Position numbers and translations under genes: made by a program. A DNA stretch of 64,000 nucleotides, taken from positions 3,844,001-3,908,000 of the forward strand of contig NZ_CP094997.1 in NCBI RefSeq assembly GCF_022869785.1, given 5' to 3'. Positions 43,892 to 53,132 of this stretch are shown here, piece by piece. Position 1 is the stretch's first letter. Each line of letters begins with the position of its first letter. The notes beneath the pieces were generated by a model. That model was not told where the DNA came from and ran no database searches. It saw only the letters and a program-made list of their open reading frames with translations. Source of the stretch: Dyadobacter chenwenxiniae (GTDB lineage: Bacteria > Bacteroidota > Bacteroidia > Cytophagales > Spirosomataceae).

Positions 43892-44776
43892 CTAAACATT
43901 CATTTTTGAAACATTCTTAAAGCTAATGTCAATCGCTTCCAAAGCCGGGCGTTTTGCAACATCCTGCTCTACGAAAAAATGTTCCAGACCTGCAATTTTA
44001 CGCGCATCAAAGATCTTCTTGAAGTCAATCGAACCCGTCCCAACTTCGGCAAATGACTGATCACCCTTATCCATATCCTTCACATGCCATAACGGGAAAC
44101 GGCCCGGATATTTCTTGAACAAATCAACAGGATCCAGACCAGCTTTTACAATCCAATACAAATCCAGCTCCAACTTCACAAGGTTTGGATCCGTACTTGC
44201 GATGATATCATAAGGAAGCTGTCCGTCCATTTTCTTGAACTCAAAATCATGGTTGTGATAACCAAATTGCAAACCTGCCTTCTTTGCCACTTCCCCTGAC
44301 TTATTGAACAGATCAACATATTTCTTGTAATCTTCAATCGACTTTCTTTCTCCATCTGTCAAATAGGCACAGTTCACATATTTCTGTCCAATTGCCGCTG
44401 CGTCGTCTACTGCACGCTGCCAGTCGTTTGAAAGTGTGCCTTTCTGATCTTTCATTTGAACGCCGGCGCCATAATGTCCGCTCACCGGATTAAGACCTAA
44501 GCCATCTAATATAGCCTTGAATTCCTTAGGCGTTTTGCCAAAGAATTTGCCGTCATTATATCCAAAAAGCTCAACCTCCTTGTAACCAATTGCTGCTACT
44601 TTTTTCAATGTTCCTTCCAGATCCTTAGCTAGATCCGTGCGTAATGTGTAAAGCTGCAAACCAATGTTTGAGGATACCTTAGCCGTCAAATCGAATTTTG
44701 AAAGCATAGGAGCCGCCAGCATAAAAGCACTCGCTTTCATGAATGATTTCCGTGAAATCTTTTCGTTGTAATTCAT
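43892..44776 (-). CDS. Exported sugar phosphate isomerase/epimerase (TIM barrel)
   Basis: A 294-residue xylose-isomerase-like TIM-barrel protein. The N-terminus KISRKSFMKASAFMLAAP looks like a Tat-related or Sec signal with RK instead of a twin arginine, so export is probable. Metal ligands are expected in FGYHNHDFEF, LELDLYWIVKAG, WHVKDMD and the Glu of FVEQDV. It lies 34 bases after the esterase gene on the same strand, suggesting joint processing of a sugar ester or glycoside outside the cytoplasm. Confidence 0.83.
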   Translation of the reverse strand: MNYNEKISRKSFMKASAFMLAAPMLSKFDLTAKVSSNIGLQLYTLRTDLAKDLEGTLKKVAAIGYKEVELFGYNDGKFFGKTPKEFKAILDGLGLNPVSGHYGAGVQMKDQKGTLSNDWQRAVDDAAAIGQKYVNCAYLTDGERKSIEDYKKYVDLFNKSGEVAKKAGLQFGYHNHDFEFKKMDGQLPYDIIASTDPNLVKLELDLYWIVKAGLDPVDLFKKYPGRFPLWHVKDMDKGDQSFAEVGTGSIDFKKIFDARKIAGLEHFFVEQDVAKRPALEAIDISFKNVSKMNV

Positions 44777-44810
44777 CTGTCTTATGTAGAAAAATTGGGG
44801 TTGGTTATAT

Positions 44811-46493
44811 TTATTTGGTAATCGTAATTGCTCCTGAGCCGGAAAGCTTCGCCTTCATATCTTCCGTCACTTGCCAATCATCCGAAAAATTGCCGTTAAC
44901 AATCAAATTTGTAGACGAATCCTTAAAGAAAAACAGATCCTTGAATTCCGGAAGTCGGCGATGCATGACGGAAACAAAAGGGAAGCCCTTATCCTCCGCT
45001 CCACTCCACCAAGGCAGACCAGAGCTTACCGCCACGTAATGTTTGTCCATCGGAAATACATACAATAACCCGTGCGCTTTATCAGCAGGACTCAAATGCA
45101 CGGGAAGCTTGTCTGCATATTTTGCAATCATTGCATTCGTTTCCTTTGTTCCAAACAGAATAAGGTTGCTACTCTCAATATCACTCTCCCGCACTTCCTT
45201 ATCTGATAAAACCCTTGGAAAAAACATAATCCGGCCCAAGAATTCTCCTCTGTAATGCGACCAGTCGGCAGCCTGAGTGGCCAAATCGGTCCTTTTCTTC
45301 AACTCTTCGGGAGAAGGATTGTCAGCAGTGCCGTAGACATAGATGTGACGGCTTGAAAATGCCTCATAAATTGGCCCTTCGGCTCCTTTCTTCTTCACTA
45401 TGCCTATTGCAATGGGGCTCGTTGCCACTGCCCATACATTGTTATTTTTCACAAAAGAAATCGAGCTGTCCAATTTTGCTGTAAGCGCTTTTCCATCAAT
45501 AGTAAAACTTACATTCGTTGCAGCATTGAATTTAGGATGACCTTTCAGGTTAACAGTGAACGCAGAAAGGTTCTTCGTAGTGATCGTCGCCGCATTCGGC
45601 TTGTTCAGATTGGCGTCAATCTCTGCCAAAGTTCCCAGATTCATTTTATCAAACTGAACCCAGAAAGCCTTATTGTATTTGTATTGCTTGCTGACAAATT
45701 TGACGCGATTAGGAAAGGGATTGCGTTCGGCGTGCCCAAACCATTCGAAGATAAATTCATTGTCATAGGCGCTTACCCAACTGTCGTGTTTCACATCCAC
45801 AAACTCTTTATAACTCACTTCAACACCAATATCCTGCAAATGCTGCACCCATTTGCGCGTGCCCGCAACGGGAACGACCGGATCAGCATCGCCATGAAAA
45901 AAGTGAATGGGGAAATTTAATGCGTTAGAAGCAAGATCGAATGTTCCTTCCGGCGGTGCGGGGCAAACCGGCGCAATCGCTGCCCAAATGTCAGGCCTTG
46001 TAAGTCCGATCCAAAGTGTCCCTCCCCCACCCATGGACAGGCCGGTGAGGTAAGTTCTATTTTCATCAATTTTAAAGCGCTTTTTCACGTCATCGAGGAC
46101 ATCATAAACGTCTTCTTCGGGAATGCCTTGGTAACCTGCTGTCCCTCTTGCATAAGGCGAAGCGACAATAAAATCAACATCTTCCCACGGCTGAAAATAT
46201 CTGCTTGCTTCCACGTCCGTTTCACCTTCGGCATTCGTTTTACCAAAAACACGTTTCAATGCGAGCCGATGGTTCGAGCCGGCGCCGTGCAGCATGATCA
46301 CCAGCGGATATTTCTTATTCTCGTCAAAATTCTTGGGAAGATATAGTCCGTAAGGCTGCTCGGTGTCGTCAGCATCGGAATGAAATGTGAGGACTTGCGG
46401 GCCGGGTGAGAGCTTCTGGGCTGACAAATTAGTAAAGCTGAGCACCAAGATCAGAACTATCAAAACCTTTGTATTCCAGAATTTCATTCCCAT
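44811..46493 (-). CDS. Secreted alpha/beta-hydrolase esterase
   Basis: A 560-residue protein with a signal peptide (about 1-25, ending in LSAQ). The hydrolase domain has an oxyanion region VIMLHGAGSNHR, nucleophile Ser in GLSMGGGGT, catalytic Asp in HGDADPVVPV and His in VKHDSW, in the order of prolyl-oligopeptidase/feruloyl-esterase-like enzymes. A beta-rich C-terminal half (about 300-560) of unknown function follows. It is upstream of the exported isomerase. The substrate is not evident; a carbohydrate or plant-cell-wall ester is an inference. Confidence 0.8.
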   Translation of the reverse strand: MGMKFWNTKVLIVLILVLSFTNLSAQKLSPGPQVLTFHSDADDTEQPYGLYLPKNFDENKKYPLVIMLHGAGSNHRLALKRVFGKTNAEGETDVEASRYFQPWEDVDFIVASPYARGTAGYQGIPEEDVYDVLDDVKKRFKIDENRTYLTGLSMGGGGTLWIGLTRPDIWAAIAPVCPAPPEGTFDLASNALNFPIHFFHGDADPVVPVAGTRKWVQHLQDIGVEVSYKEFVDVKHDSWVSAYDNEFIFEWFGHAERNPFPNRVKFVSKQYKYNKAFWVQFDKMNLGTLAEIDANLNKPNAATITTKNLSAFTVNLKGHPKFNAATNVSFTIDGKALTAKLDSSISFVKNNNVWAVATSPIAIGIVKKKGAEGPIYEAFSSRHIYVYGTADNPSPEELKKRTDLATQAADWSHYRGEFLGRIMFFPRVLSDKEVRESDIESSNLILFGTKETNAMIAKYADKLPVHLSPADKAHGLLYVFPMDKHYVAVSSGLPWWSGAEDKGFPFVSVMHRRLPEFKDLFFFKDSSTNLIVNGNFSDDWQVTEDMKAKLSGSGAITITK

Positions 46494-46584
46494 TTCATAT
46501 GATAATTTTCTTGGGCTAAATATAAACTAAATCATAACGACTATTTACTAAAATGTGCATTTCATTCTTGCCAATATATGTTAA

Positions 46585-46618
46585 CAAAAAAAGAGGCGGA
46601 TCAAATGACCCGCCTCTT
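46585..46618 (-). terminator. Terminator of clpC
   Basis: Stem AAGAGGCGG (46591-46599) with CCGCCTCTT (46610-46618). The A-run on the left gives a U-tract on the minus strand. Confidence 0.8.
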
Positions 46619-46646
46619 CAAGCATTGTTACTATAAGATCTGCCGA

Positions 46647-49187
46647 TTAATTGGCCAGCTCTTCTTCTTTTTTACGAACACTGATAACAAGTTGTTCACT
46701 GTTCTCTTCGTGATTGGCCACAAGCACATCTCCTTCGCGCAAATCGCCTTTCAATATTTCCTCTGCTACGGGATCTTCAAGATATTTCTGGATCGCACGG
46801 TTTAAAGGACGGGCTCCGTATTGCGGATCGTAACCTTTTTCGGATAAGAAGTCCTTCGCAGGAATTGTCAATTCTATTTCGTAACCTAAACCTTTCACAC
46901 GGTTGAACAATTTACCCAGTGAAATGTCGATAATTCTGTGCAAATCTTCACGTTGCAGTGAGTTGAACACGATCACATCATCCAAACGGTTCAGGAATTC
47001 CGGAGAGAATGCTTTCCGAAGTGCACTTTGAATGGTGCCCTTCATAATGTCATCCTGGTTTTCCGTTTTCGCTTTGGTAGAGAAGCCGATTCCAGATCCG
47101 AAATCCTTCAAATCACGCGCTCCAATGTTCGAAGTCATGATAATGATCGTATTTCTGAAATCCACTCTGCGTCCCAGACCGTCTGTCAGGATTCCGTCGT
47201 CAAGCACTTGCAAAAGAATGTTGAAAACATCCGGATGCGCTTTTTCGATTTCATCCAAAAGGACCACACTGTAAGGCTTACGTCTGATTTTTTCGGTCAA
47301 CTGTCCCCCTTCTTCATAACCCACATATCCCGGAGGCGCTCCTACCAAACGCGATACGCTGAATTTCTCCATGTATTCGCTCATATCGATTCGCACCAAA
47401 GAATCATCTTTGTCAAACAGATATGTTGAAAGCACTTTCGCGAGCTCGGTTTTACCTACACCGGTTGGTCCCAGGAAAATGAATGATCCAATTGGTTTCT
47501 TAGGATCTTTCAAACCTACCCTGGTGCGCTGAATCGCTTTCACAAGCTTTTCAATCGGCGGGTTCTGACCAATTACTTTCGCTTTCAATTCGTCAGCCAT
47601 GTTCAGCAATTTCTTGCCTTCGTCCATGGAAACATTCGTTACAGGGATACCTGTCATCATTGCAACCACCTCGGCTACATTATGTTCGGTTACAGTGTAA
47701 CGTTTTTGTTTGGTTTCTTCTTCCCAAGCCACTTTGGCACGCTCCAACTGATCGATCAATTTCTTCTCACGATCTCTCAATTGCGCAGCTTCTTCGTATT
47801 TCTGGCTCTTAACAACCCTGTTCTTTTCCTGCTTGATATTTTCAATCTGCTCTTCAAGAACGAGAATGTCTTCGGGAACGGTAATATTGCTTATGTGAAC
47901 TCTCGCTCCCACTTCATCCAAGACGTCAATCGCCTTATCTGGCAAGAAACGGTCTGTAATGTATCTTTCAGAAAGCTTAACAGCTGTGCTGATAGACTCA
48001 GGCGTGTAATTCACATGGTGGTGATCTTCATATTTATCCTTAATGTTTTCAAGGATCTGAATGGTTTCTTCAATTGAAGTTGCATCCACCATCACCATTT
48101 GGAAACGACGTGCTAATGCTCCATCTTTTTCAATATACTGGCGATATTCATCTAGTGTCGTCGCACCGATACATTGAATTTCTCCGCGCGACAGTGCTGG
48201 TTTGAACATGTTTGAAGCATCCAGTGAACCGGAAGCGCCGCCTGCGCCTACGATCGTATGAAGCTCATCAATGAACAGGATCACATCCGGGGATTTTTCC
48301 AATTCATTCATAACTGCTTTCATTCTTTCTTCAAACTGCCCACGGTATTTCGTTCCGGCAACAAGAGAAGCAAGATCAAGTGTTACAACGCGTTTGCCAA
48401 AAAGCACACGAGAAACTTTTTTCTGAACAATTCTCAGCGCAAGACCTTCCGCGATCGCAGTTTTACCTACACCGGGCTCACCAATCAGGATTGGGTTATT
48501 CTTTTTACGACGGCTAAGGATCTGGGCAACACGTTCGATCTCTTTTTCACGTCCAACGATCGGATCCAATTTTCCAACCTCGGCCATTTTGGTCAGGTCG
48601 CGTCCAAAGTTATCCAAAACCGGAGTCCGTGATTTTTCAGCTCCTTTTGATTCTTTACCAGATGCGGAGCCGCTTCCTCCCCCAAACATACCACCTCTTG
48701 CCTCATCATCTCCGTCTTCGGTCTCCGGCCCCATGTGCGGCTTGGATCCTGATGATTGATATTCTAACATTTCTTTGATGACTTCGTAGTTAACATTAAA
48801 TTTATGAAGAATCTGGGTGCCCACATTGTCCTCATCACGCAAGATCGAAAGCAGCAAATGTTCCGTTCCGATCAAATTACTCTTAAAAATTTTGGCTTCC
48901 AGATAAGTAATTTTTAAAACTTTCTCCGACTGTCTTGTCAGGGGTATATTTTGTAAATTCTTAACGTTATTGGTCGCTGCGCCCTTTGTTGCCTGCTCAA
49001 TGGTCTGTCGGACATCATCCAGAGAAACGCCAAGCTTCTTTAACAAGCCAATCGCCACTCCGTCTCCTTCACGAATCATTCCCAGCAACAAATGCTCTGC
49101 TCCAATGTAATCATGACCGAGGCGAAGCGCTTCTTCCCGGCTCATCGTGATTACCTCTTTCACTCTATTCGAAAATTTTGCTTCCAT
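46647..49187 (-). CDS. clpC: ATP-dependent Clp protease ATP-binding subunit ClpC
   Basis: An 846-residue AAA+ unfoldase. The N-domain has two Clp_N repeats (starting FSNRVKEVITMSREEALRLGHDYIGAEHLLL). A Gly-rich linker follows (about 155-185). AAA-1 has GEPGVGKTAIAEG; a UVR-containing middle domain lies at about 420-480; AAA-2 has GPTGVGKTELAKVL and the DEIEKAHPDVFN region. It feeds substrates to ClpP, which is not encoded nearby. It is monocistronic, ending at its own terminator. Confidence 0.95.
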   Translation of the reverse strand: MEAKFSNRVKEVITMSREEALRLGHDYIGAEHLLLGMIREGDGVAIGLLKKLGVSLDDVRQTIEQATKGAATNNVKNLQNIPLTRQSEKVLKITYLEAKIFKSNLIGTEHLLLSILRDEDNVGTQILHKFNVNYEVIKEMLEYQSSGSKPHMGPETEDGDDEARGGMFGGGSGSASGKESKGAEKSRTPVLDNFGRDLTKMAEVGKLDPIVGREKEIERVAQILSRRKKNNPILIGEPGVGKTAIAEGLALRIVQKKVSRVLFGKRVVTLDLASLVAGTKYRGQFEERMKAVMNELEKSPDVILFIDELHTIVGAGGASGSLDASNMFKPALSRGEIQCIGATTLDEYRQYIEKDGALARRFQMVMVDATSIEETIQILENIKDKYEDHHHVNYTPESISTAVKLSERYITDRFLPDKAIDVLDEVGARVHISNITVPEDILVLEEQIENIKQEKNRVVKSQKYEEAAQLRDREKKLIDQLERAKVAWEEETKQKRYTVTEHNVAEVVAMMTGIPVTNVSMDEGKKLLNMADELKAKVIGQNPPIEKLVKAIQRTRVGLKDPKKPIGSFIFLGPTGVGKTELAKVLSTYLFDKDDSLVRIDMSEYMEKFSVSRLVGAPPGYVGYEEGGQLTEKIRRKPYSVVLLDEIEKAHPDVFNILLQVLDDGILTDGLGRRVDFRNTIIIMTSNIGARDLKDFGSGIGFSTKAKTENQDDIMKGTIQSALRKAFSPEFLNRLDDVIVFNSLQREDLHRIIDISLGKLFNRVKGLGYEIELTIPAKDFLSEKGYDPQYGARPLNRAIQKYLEDPVAEEILKGDLREGDVLVANHEENSEQLVISVRKKEEELAN

Positions 49188-49252
49188 TATGCAGCAATAA
49201 AAAGTGTTTAATATTCTAAACGCTACTTGATCCTCGTTTGTTCAAAATAGCT

Positions 49253-49918
49253 TTACTGGAACTTACAGGATCTTAACAAAACACTCCTTGCTTCGGGCCC
49301 CATATTAAATAGTAAATCAATAATACTTAAGTTGCTTACAAAATCATTCCCAAATGTCTGGTAGTAAGGCTCCGGCTTGTAACATTGGGGTGTAAATGTG
49401 CTTTTCTTGTTGTTAATGAGGGAAATAGCATTAAATGCCTCACTTTTCTCAATATCCGCACCTGACAAATTGTACTGAACATCCTTTTTAACTCCTACCA
49501 ATCTAAGACAAATTGTCAATAATTCATAATTCAAATCAACGAGATATGCTAATTTTTTATCGTATATCTGCAAAAGCTCCGGGGCATAAAACTCATAAAA
49601 CGGGGATTTTCCGTAAGCTGATTGCAAACAGCCTAAATGACGACGGATCCAATCCTGGCCGTAATCAATCTTAATATCTTTTGTGGGGGTGGCTATCTCG
49701 TACTTCTGAACCGGAACTGTAAGCTGATCTATTTTATTCGCAGTTAGCACACTGCATCTGTTTCGATGAGTCTGCTTCACATACCGTTCCTCAATGTCGA
49801 TATAAATACGATCGTACTTTAATAAACAGGTAAAATACGCTAAACAAGGCAAATACTGTAATTCGATCCGTATTCCCGTAATCTCGTTACGGTTACTCAA
49901 AATTTCTGACACTATCAA
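49253..49918 (-). CDS. WbqC-like family protein
   Basis: A 221-residue protein resembling the WbqC family, with IELQYLPCLAYFTCLLKYDRI, a QTHRNRCSVLTANK segment, the DYGQDWIRRHLGCLQSAYGKSPFYEFY region and a C-terminal YYQTFGNDFVSNLSIIDLLFNMGPEA stretch (all at family positions). WbqC proteins occur in O-antigen and sugar-modification loci; activity uncertain. The gene is visibly more AT-rich than its neighbours. No ATG is available: TTG at 49918 or GTG six bases later is the likely start, and stops lie just upstream. Confidence 0.78.
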   Translation of the reverse strand: MIVSEILSNRNEITGIRIELQYLPCLAYFTCLLKYDRIYIDIEERYVKQTHRNRCSVLTANKIDQLTVPVQKYEIATPTKDIKIDYGQDWIRRHLGCLQSAYGKSPFYEFYAPELLQIYDKKLAYLVDLNYELLTICLRLVGVKKDVQYNLSGADIEKSEAFNAISLINNKKSTFTPQCYKPEPYYQTFGNDFVSNLSIIDLLFNMGPEARSVLLRSCKFQ

Positions 49919-50015
49919 ATATGGTAAAGCCTTATGATATTATCAAAAAATTTATAATAAATATTTTACACAGGCAGCATTGTACCAAACGAACTTAAAA
50001 CATTACAATTTCGCC
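49919..50015. other. AT-rich gap upstream of wbqC
   Basis: 97 bases, strongly AT-rich, likely hold the wbqC promoter. No terminator for the upstream yciO-like gene and no consensus -7 box are seen with confidence. Confidence 0.3.
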
Positions 50016-50642
50016 TTATGAAAAGACACTAATATCGCCGAGTCCTTCCCGGATTATTTCGAATCCATCGCTGTCAGCTTTCACGATCGTCGAAGCAATG
50101 TTCCCGCCATAACCGCCGTCAATTACGATGTCCACCTGATGCTGGAATTTTTCGTAAATCAGCTCAGGATCAGTGGAATACTCGATGATCTCGTCATCGT
50201 CTTTGATAGAAGTTGTTACGATCGGATTTCCAAGCTCTTTTACGATCAGTCGGGCAATGTTATTATCAGGGACGCGGATTCCTACGGTTTTCTTGTTGGT
50301 ATTCAAAAGTTTGGGAACCGCTGTTGTGGCTTCCAGGATAAAGGTGTAAGGTCCGGGCAAAACCCTTTTCATGATCTTAAAAGCGGAATTATCAACCCGG
50401 GCGAAATCTGCTATGTGACTCAGATCGTAACAAATGAAGGAAAAGTCATTTTTCTGAGGCTTAATCCCTTTAATGCGGGCGATTTTTTCAACTGCTCTGG
50501 AATTGTAAATGTCGCATCCGAGTCCATAAACGGTGTCGGTAGGATAAATAACCAGACCGCCATTCCGAAGCACATCAACGACCTGACGGATTCTTCTTTC
50601 GTCAGGATTTTGGGGATAAATTTTAATAAATTCAGCAGGCAT
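50016..50642 (-). CDS. YrdC/YciO-type L-threonylcarbamoyladenylate synthase-like protein
   Basis: A 208-residue YrdC-fold protein. PTDTVYGLGCDI and the ATP/tRNA-site region IARIKGIKPQKNDFS are present, as is GIRVPDN. At the position of the SxN motif of true TsaC/Sua5 it reads TTSIKDD, closer to the YciO subgroup, so a role in tRNA t6A synthesis is less certain than the family name implies. The ATG at 50642 is preferred to an upstream TTG. It is 30 bases from the glycosyltransferase gene. Confidence 0.82.
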   Translation of the reverse strand: MPAEFIKIYPQNPDERRIRQVVDVLRNGGLVIYPTDTVYGLGCDIYNSRAVEKIARIKGIKPQKNDFSFICYDLSHIADFARVDNSAFKIMKRVLPGPYTFILEATTAVPKLLNTNKKTVGIRVPDNNIARLIVKELGNPIVTTSIKDDDEIIEYSTDPELIYEKFQHQVDIVIDGGYGGNIASTIVKADSDGFEIIREGLGDISVFS

Positions 50643-50672
50643 AGGTAATAGCAACTTTTTGAAATAACAATC

Positions 50673-51665
50673 CTAAAAGCTAAAACCTTCCTGACTAAGC
50701 GCTTTTTTTAAGTTTTTGATATAAAAACGATAGGCAAAATTGACAGGAAGATGAAGTCTGCACATGAAAACAATGAGCTCGGTTTGCCATCCCGGATTTT
50801 CAATGTAGTTCAGTAAAACCCGAAAACGAACTGCCAGCTCAAATTCTTGCGCATACCAGCATTTTCTGATAAATGTACGGATTCGTGCAGCCAAAAGATC
50901 AAATTCTTGCTGGTCCCGGTTCAGGTCGTATGCTTTGTTGCAAACTGCGTAATAGGATGCCAGCATGCCGCTCCCTTTTTTGTAAACCATGGATGAAAGC
51001 GACGAAGGAACAATGCGCTTTTTGGTAAGGATTTCGTCCAGATAAAAATATTTGTACTGTGCCGCGGAACGAACCCAGAAGTCGAAATCCTCGAAGGTGA
51101 GCGTTTCGTCATAGCCTCCCAGTTCGAGCATCGTACTGGTACGCATCATCATGGTAGGCGTGCATATGAAGTATCTTTCAAGCACATTTTTGTAAACATC
51201 ACCCGATGGGACTTGCCTGATCGCGCTGCCATTCGCATTCACTGCGTAATGATTTTCAAGCTCTTTTCCTGCCGGATCAATGTATCTGGCATTGGAAAAA
51301 ACAACTGCAAAATCATCCGCGAGCATTTCAAATGCTTCAACCTGCTTTTCTATGCGGTCGGGCATTAGCAGATCATCCCCGGCAAGATCAATCACATATT
51401 TCCCTTTCGCCCTCGATAGGCCATGATTAAAGGCCGCGCATAAGCCGAAATTTCTTCTGTTTTTGATAAATAAAAAATTCCGGGATGCACTTTTGGAGGC
51501 CTCTATGACCAGTAATGTATCGTCTTGGCTGGCATTGTCAATGACAATCAGTTCGAGGTTTTTGTAAGTTTGGTCAAATACCGATTCAAGTGTTTCGCCA
51601 ACATATTTTTCCTGATTATAAGCTGTCAGGATAACAGTCACCAATGGTTTTTCCTTTTCTTTCAT
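50673..51665 (-). CDS. Family 2 glycosyltransferase
   Basis: A 330-residue GT-A-fold transferase with VTVILTAYNQEKYVGETLESVFDQTY and IDNASQDDT at the nucleotide-sugar site, followed by DLAGDDLLMPDRIEKQ carrying the DxD-type metal motif. No membrane segments. It probably adds a sugar to a surface glycan. Neighbours (wbqC-like, yciO-like) hint at envelope polysaccharide assembly, but acceptor and sugar are unknown. Confidence 0.87.
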   Translation of the reverse strand: MKEKEKPLVTVILTAYNQEKYVGETLESVFDQTYKNLELIVIDNASQDDTLLVIEASKSASRNFLFIKNRRNFGLCAAFNHGLSRAKGKYVIDLAGDDLLMPDRIEKQVEAFEMLADDFAVVFSNARYIDPAGKELENHYAVNANGSAIRQVPSGDVYKNVLERYFICTPTMMMRTSTMLELGGYDETLTFEDFDFWVRSAAQYKYFYLDEILTKKRIVPSSLSSMVYKKGSGMLASYYAVCNKAYDLNRDQQEFDLLAARIRTFIRKCWYAQEFELAVRFRVLLNYIENPGWQTELIVFMCRLHLPVNFAYRFYIKNLKKALSQEGFSF

Positions 51666-51785
51666 TTCAACGCGCAGTATCGCAATTCCGGCTCCACAGC
51701 CGTATTTTTAGTTCTTAATGAAGCTATAAGCAACAAAATTAGCAACATTAGGGCGATGTCAGAAAAGTAGTTAGTTTGCGGTAGG

Positions 51786-52709
51786 TCAATGTTTAGCGAT
51801 GGCTTTGGCCCTGGCCGCGGTGTTGATGCTGGCATTGATTTCGAACCCCAGGATGATCACAAATGCCAGCAGATAAAGCCAGATCATGAGGGCGATCATG
51901 GTTCCAATGGAGCCGTAAAGCTTGTTATAAGAGCTGAAACGCGACAGATAAAACGAAAATCCGTAAGTCGCGAAAAGGATGAGCACAGAAGCAATGACCG
52001 CCCCTGCGTTTATAAAACTAAATTGCCTGCCATGCGAAGGGGCAAACCGGTAAATCATCGAAATTGTAAACATCAGGGAGCCGAAACTGATCATATAACG
52101 CGTGACATTCAGCATGACAATCATCCAGTCATCCTGCAAAATATTCCAGTCGCTAAAAATATTCATAACCGCGTCACCGACGATCAAAAGAATCACTGAA
52201 AGGAACAGCACTACGATCAGCAGCAATGTCAACAATGTGGCAATAGCTCTTAATTTTAAGAAGCCGCGTGTATCATTGTCATCATAAACCATGTCAAAAG
52301 AGCGCATTAAGGACATCATTCCATTCGTTGACGCGATCATGGCAAAGATAAAACCGAATGAAAGCACACCTTTTCTTGGCCTGCTGATAATGTCCATAAT
52401 AGTCTGATCCGCATCCTCATAAATGCCACTGGGAACATTTTCCCGCAGCAACTCCATAATCTGCTGGTCCAGATGCTCAATCGGAATGTAGGGAATTAAT
52501 GTAAAAAGGAAGATTACCGCCGGGAAAGATGCAAGGGTAAGACTGTAAGCAACGGCAGAAGCACGCTGGTCAATGTCATACTTGCGGTTGCTCCTGACCA
52601 GATTTACAAGAATGTCATACAAAGAAACTGTCCCGCCCAGAAATACGGTGTCCTGCAACCAGACAATAAGCCGCTTGACATGCCGGTTTTTTAACAGTTT
52701 CTCAAGCAT
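51786..52709 (-). CDS. YihY/BrkB family inner-membrane protein
   Basis: A 307-residue protein with six predicted membrane helices and the family signature DQRASAVAYSLTLASFPAVIFLFTLIPYIP near the N-terminus (about 45-75) plus GAVIASVLILFATYGFSFYLSRF and IALMIWLYLLAFVIILGFEINA near the end. Once called RNase BN in error; now considered a membrane protein of unknown transport or envelope function. The ATG at 52709 replaces an upstream TTG frame start. It lies nine bases after the thioesterase stop codon. Confidence 0.88.
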   Translation of the reverse strand: MLEKLLKNRHVKRLIVWLQDTVFLGGTVSLYDILVNLVRSNRKYDIDQRASAVAYSLTLASFPAVIFLFTLIPYIPIEHLDQQIMELLRENVPSGIYEDADQTIMDIISRPRKGVLSFGFIFAMIASTNGMMSLMRSFDMVYDDNDTRGFLKLRAIATLLTLLLIVVLFLSVILLIVGDAVMNIFSDWNILQDDWMIVMLNVTRYMISFGSLMFTISMIYRFAPSHGRQFSFINAGAVIASVLILFATYGFSFYLSRFSSYNKLYGSIGTMIALMIWLYLLAFVIILGFEINASINTAARAKAIAKH

Positions 52710-52718
52710 AGGCAACGA

Positions 52719-53132
52719 TTAAACTTCAAAATAAGGTTTCAGCTTGTTCAACAGCTTTTCGGGAGCCATGCACAGCTTTCCATTGTCACGCCGCTGAAAA
52801 ACCAAAGTCGTTTCGCCTGTATTAAGCAGCACATCGAGTTGATTACGGATCTCATAGTGAAAAACAACTCTTATGCCAGGCATTTCCTGTAAAGTCACCC
52901 TGATGCTCAGTTCATCATCATATCGGGCTGGCTTAATGTAACGTGAGCGGTTTTCATAAACAGGCATCATTACGCCCTCGTCTTCCATCACTTTGTAATG
53001 AAAATCCAGGCTTCTCAGCGCCTCAACCCTCCCAATCTCGTAATAACGCGCATAATTTCCATAATACACATATCCCATCTGATCCGTGTCCGCATAACGG
53101 ACCCGTACGCCCTTAACTTCGTGAACAAACAT
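52719..53132 (-). CDS. Acyl-CoA thioesterase (4HBT fold)
   Basis: A 137-residue hotdog-fold thioesterase with the catalytic-Asp motif VRYADTDQMGYVYYGNYARYYEIGR near the N-terminus (about 11-35) and a PARYDDELSI segment. It hydrolyses acyl-CoA or 4-hydroxybenzoyl-CoA-type thioesters. The start ATG overlaps the mltG stop codon by one base (TAATG), a sign of translational coupling; the longer upstream frame runs through mltG and is not real coding. Confidence 0.87.
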   Translation of the reverse strand: MFVHEVKGVRVRYADTDQMGYVYYGNYARYYEIGRVEALRSLDFHYKVMEDEGVMMPVYENRSRYIKPARYDDELSIRVTLQEMPGIRVVFHYEIRNQLDVLLNTGETTLVFQRRDNGKLCMAPEKLLNKLKPYFEV

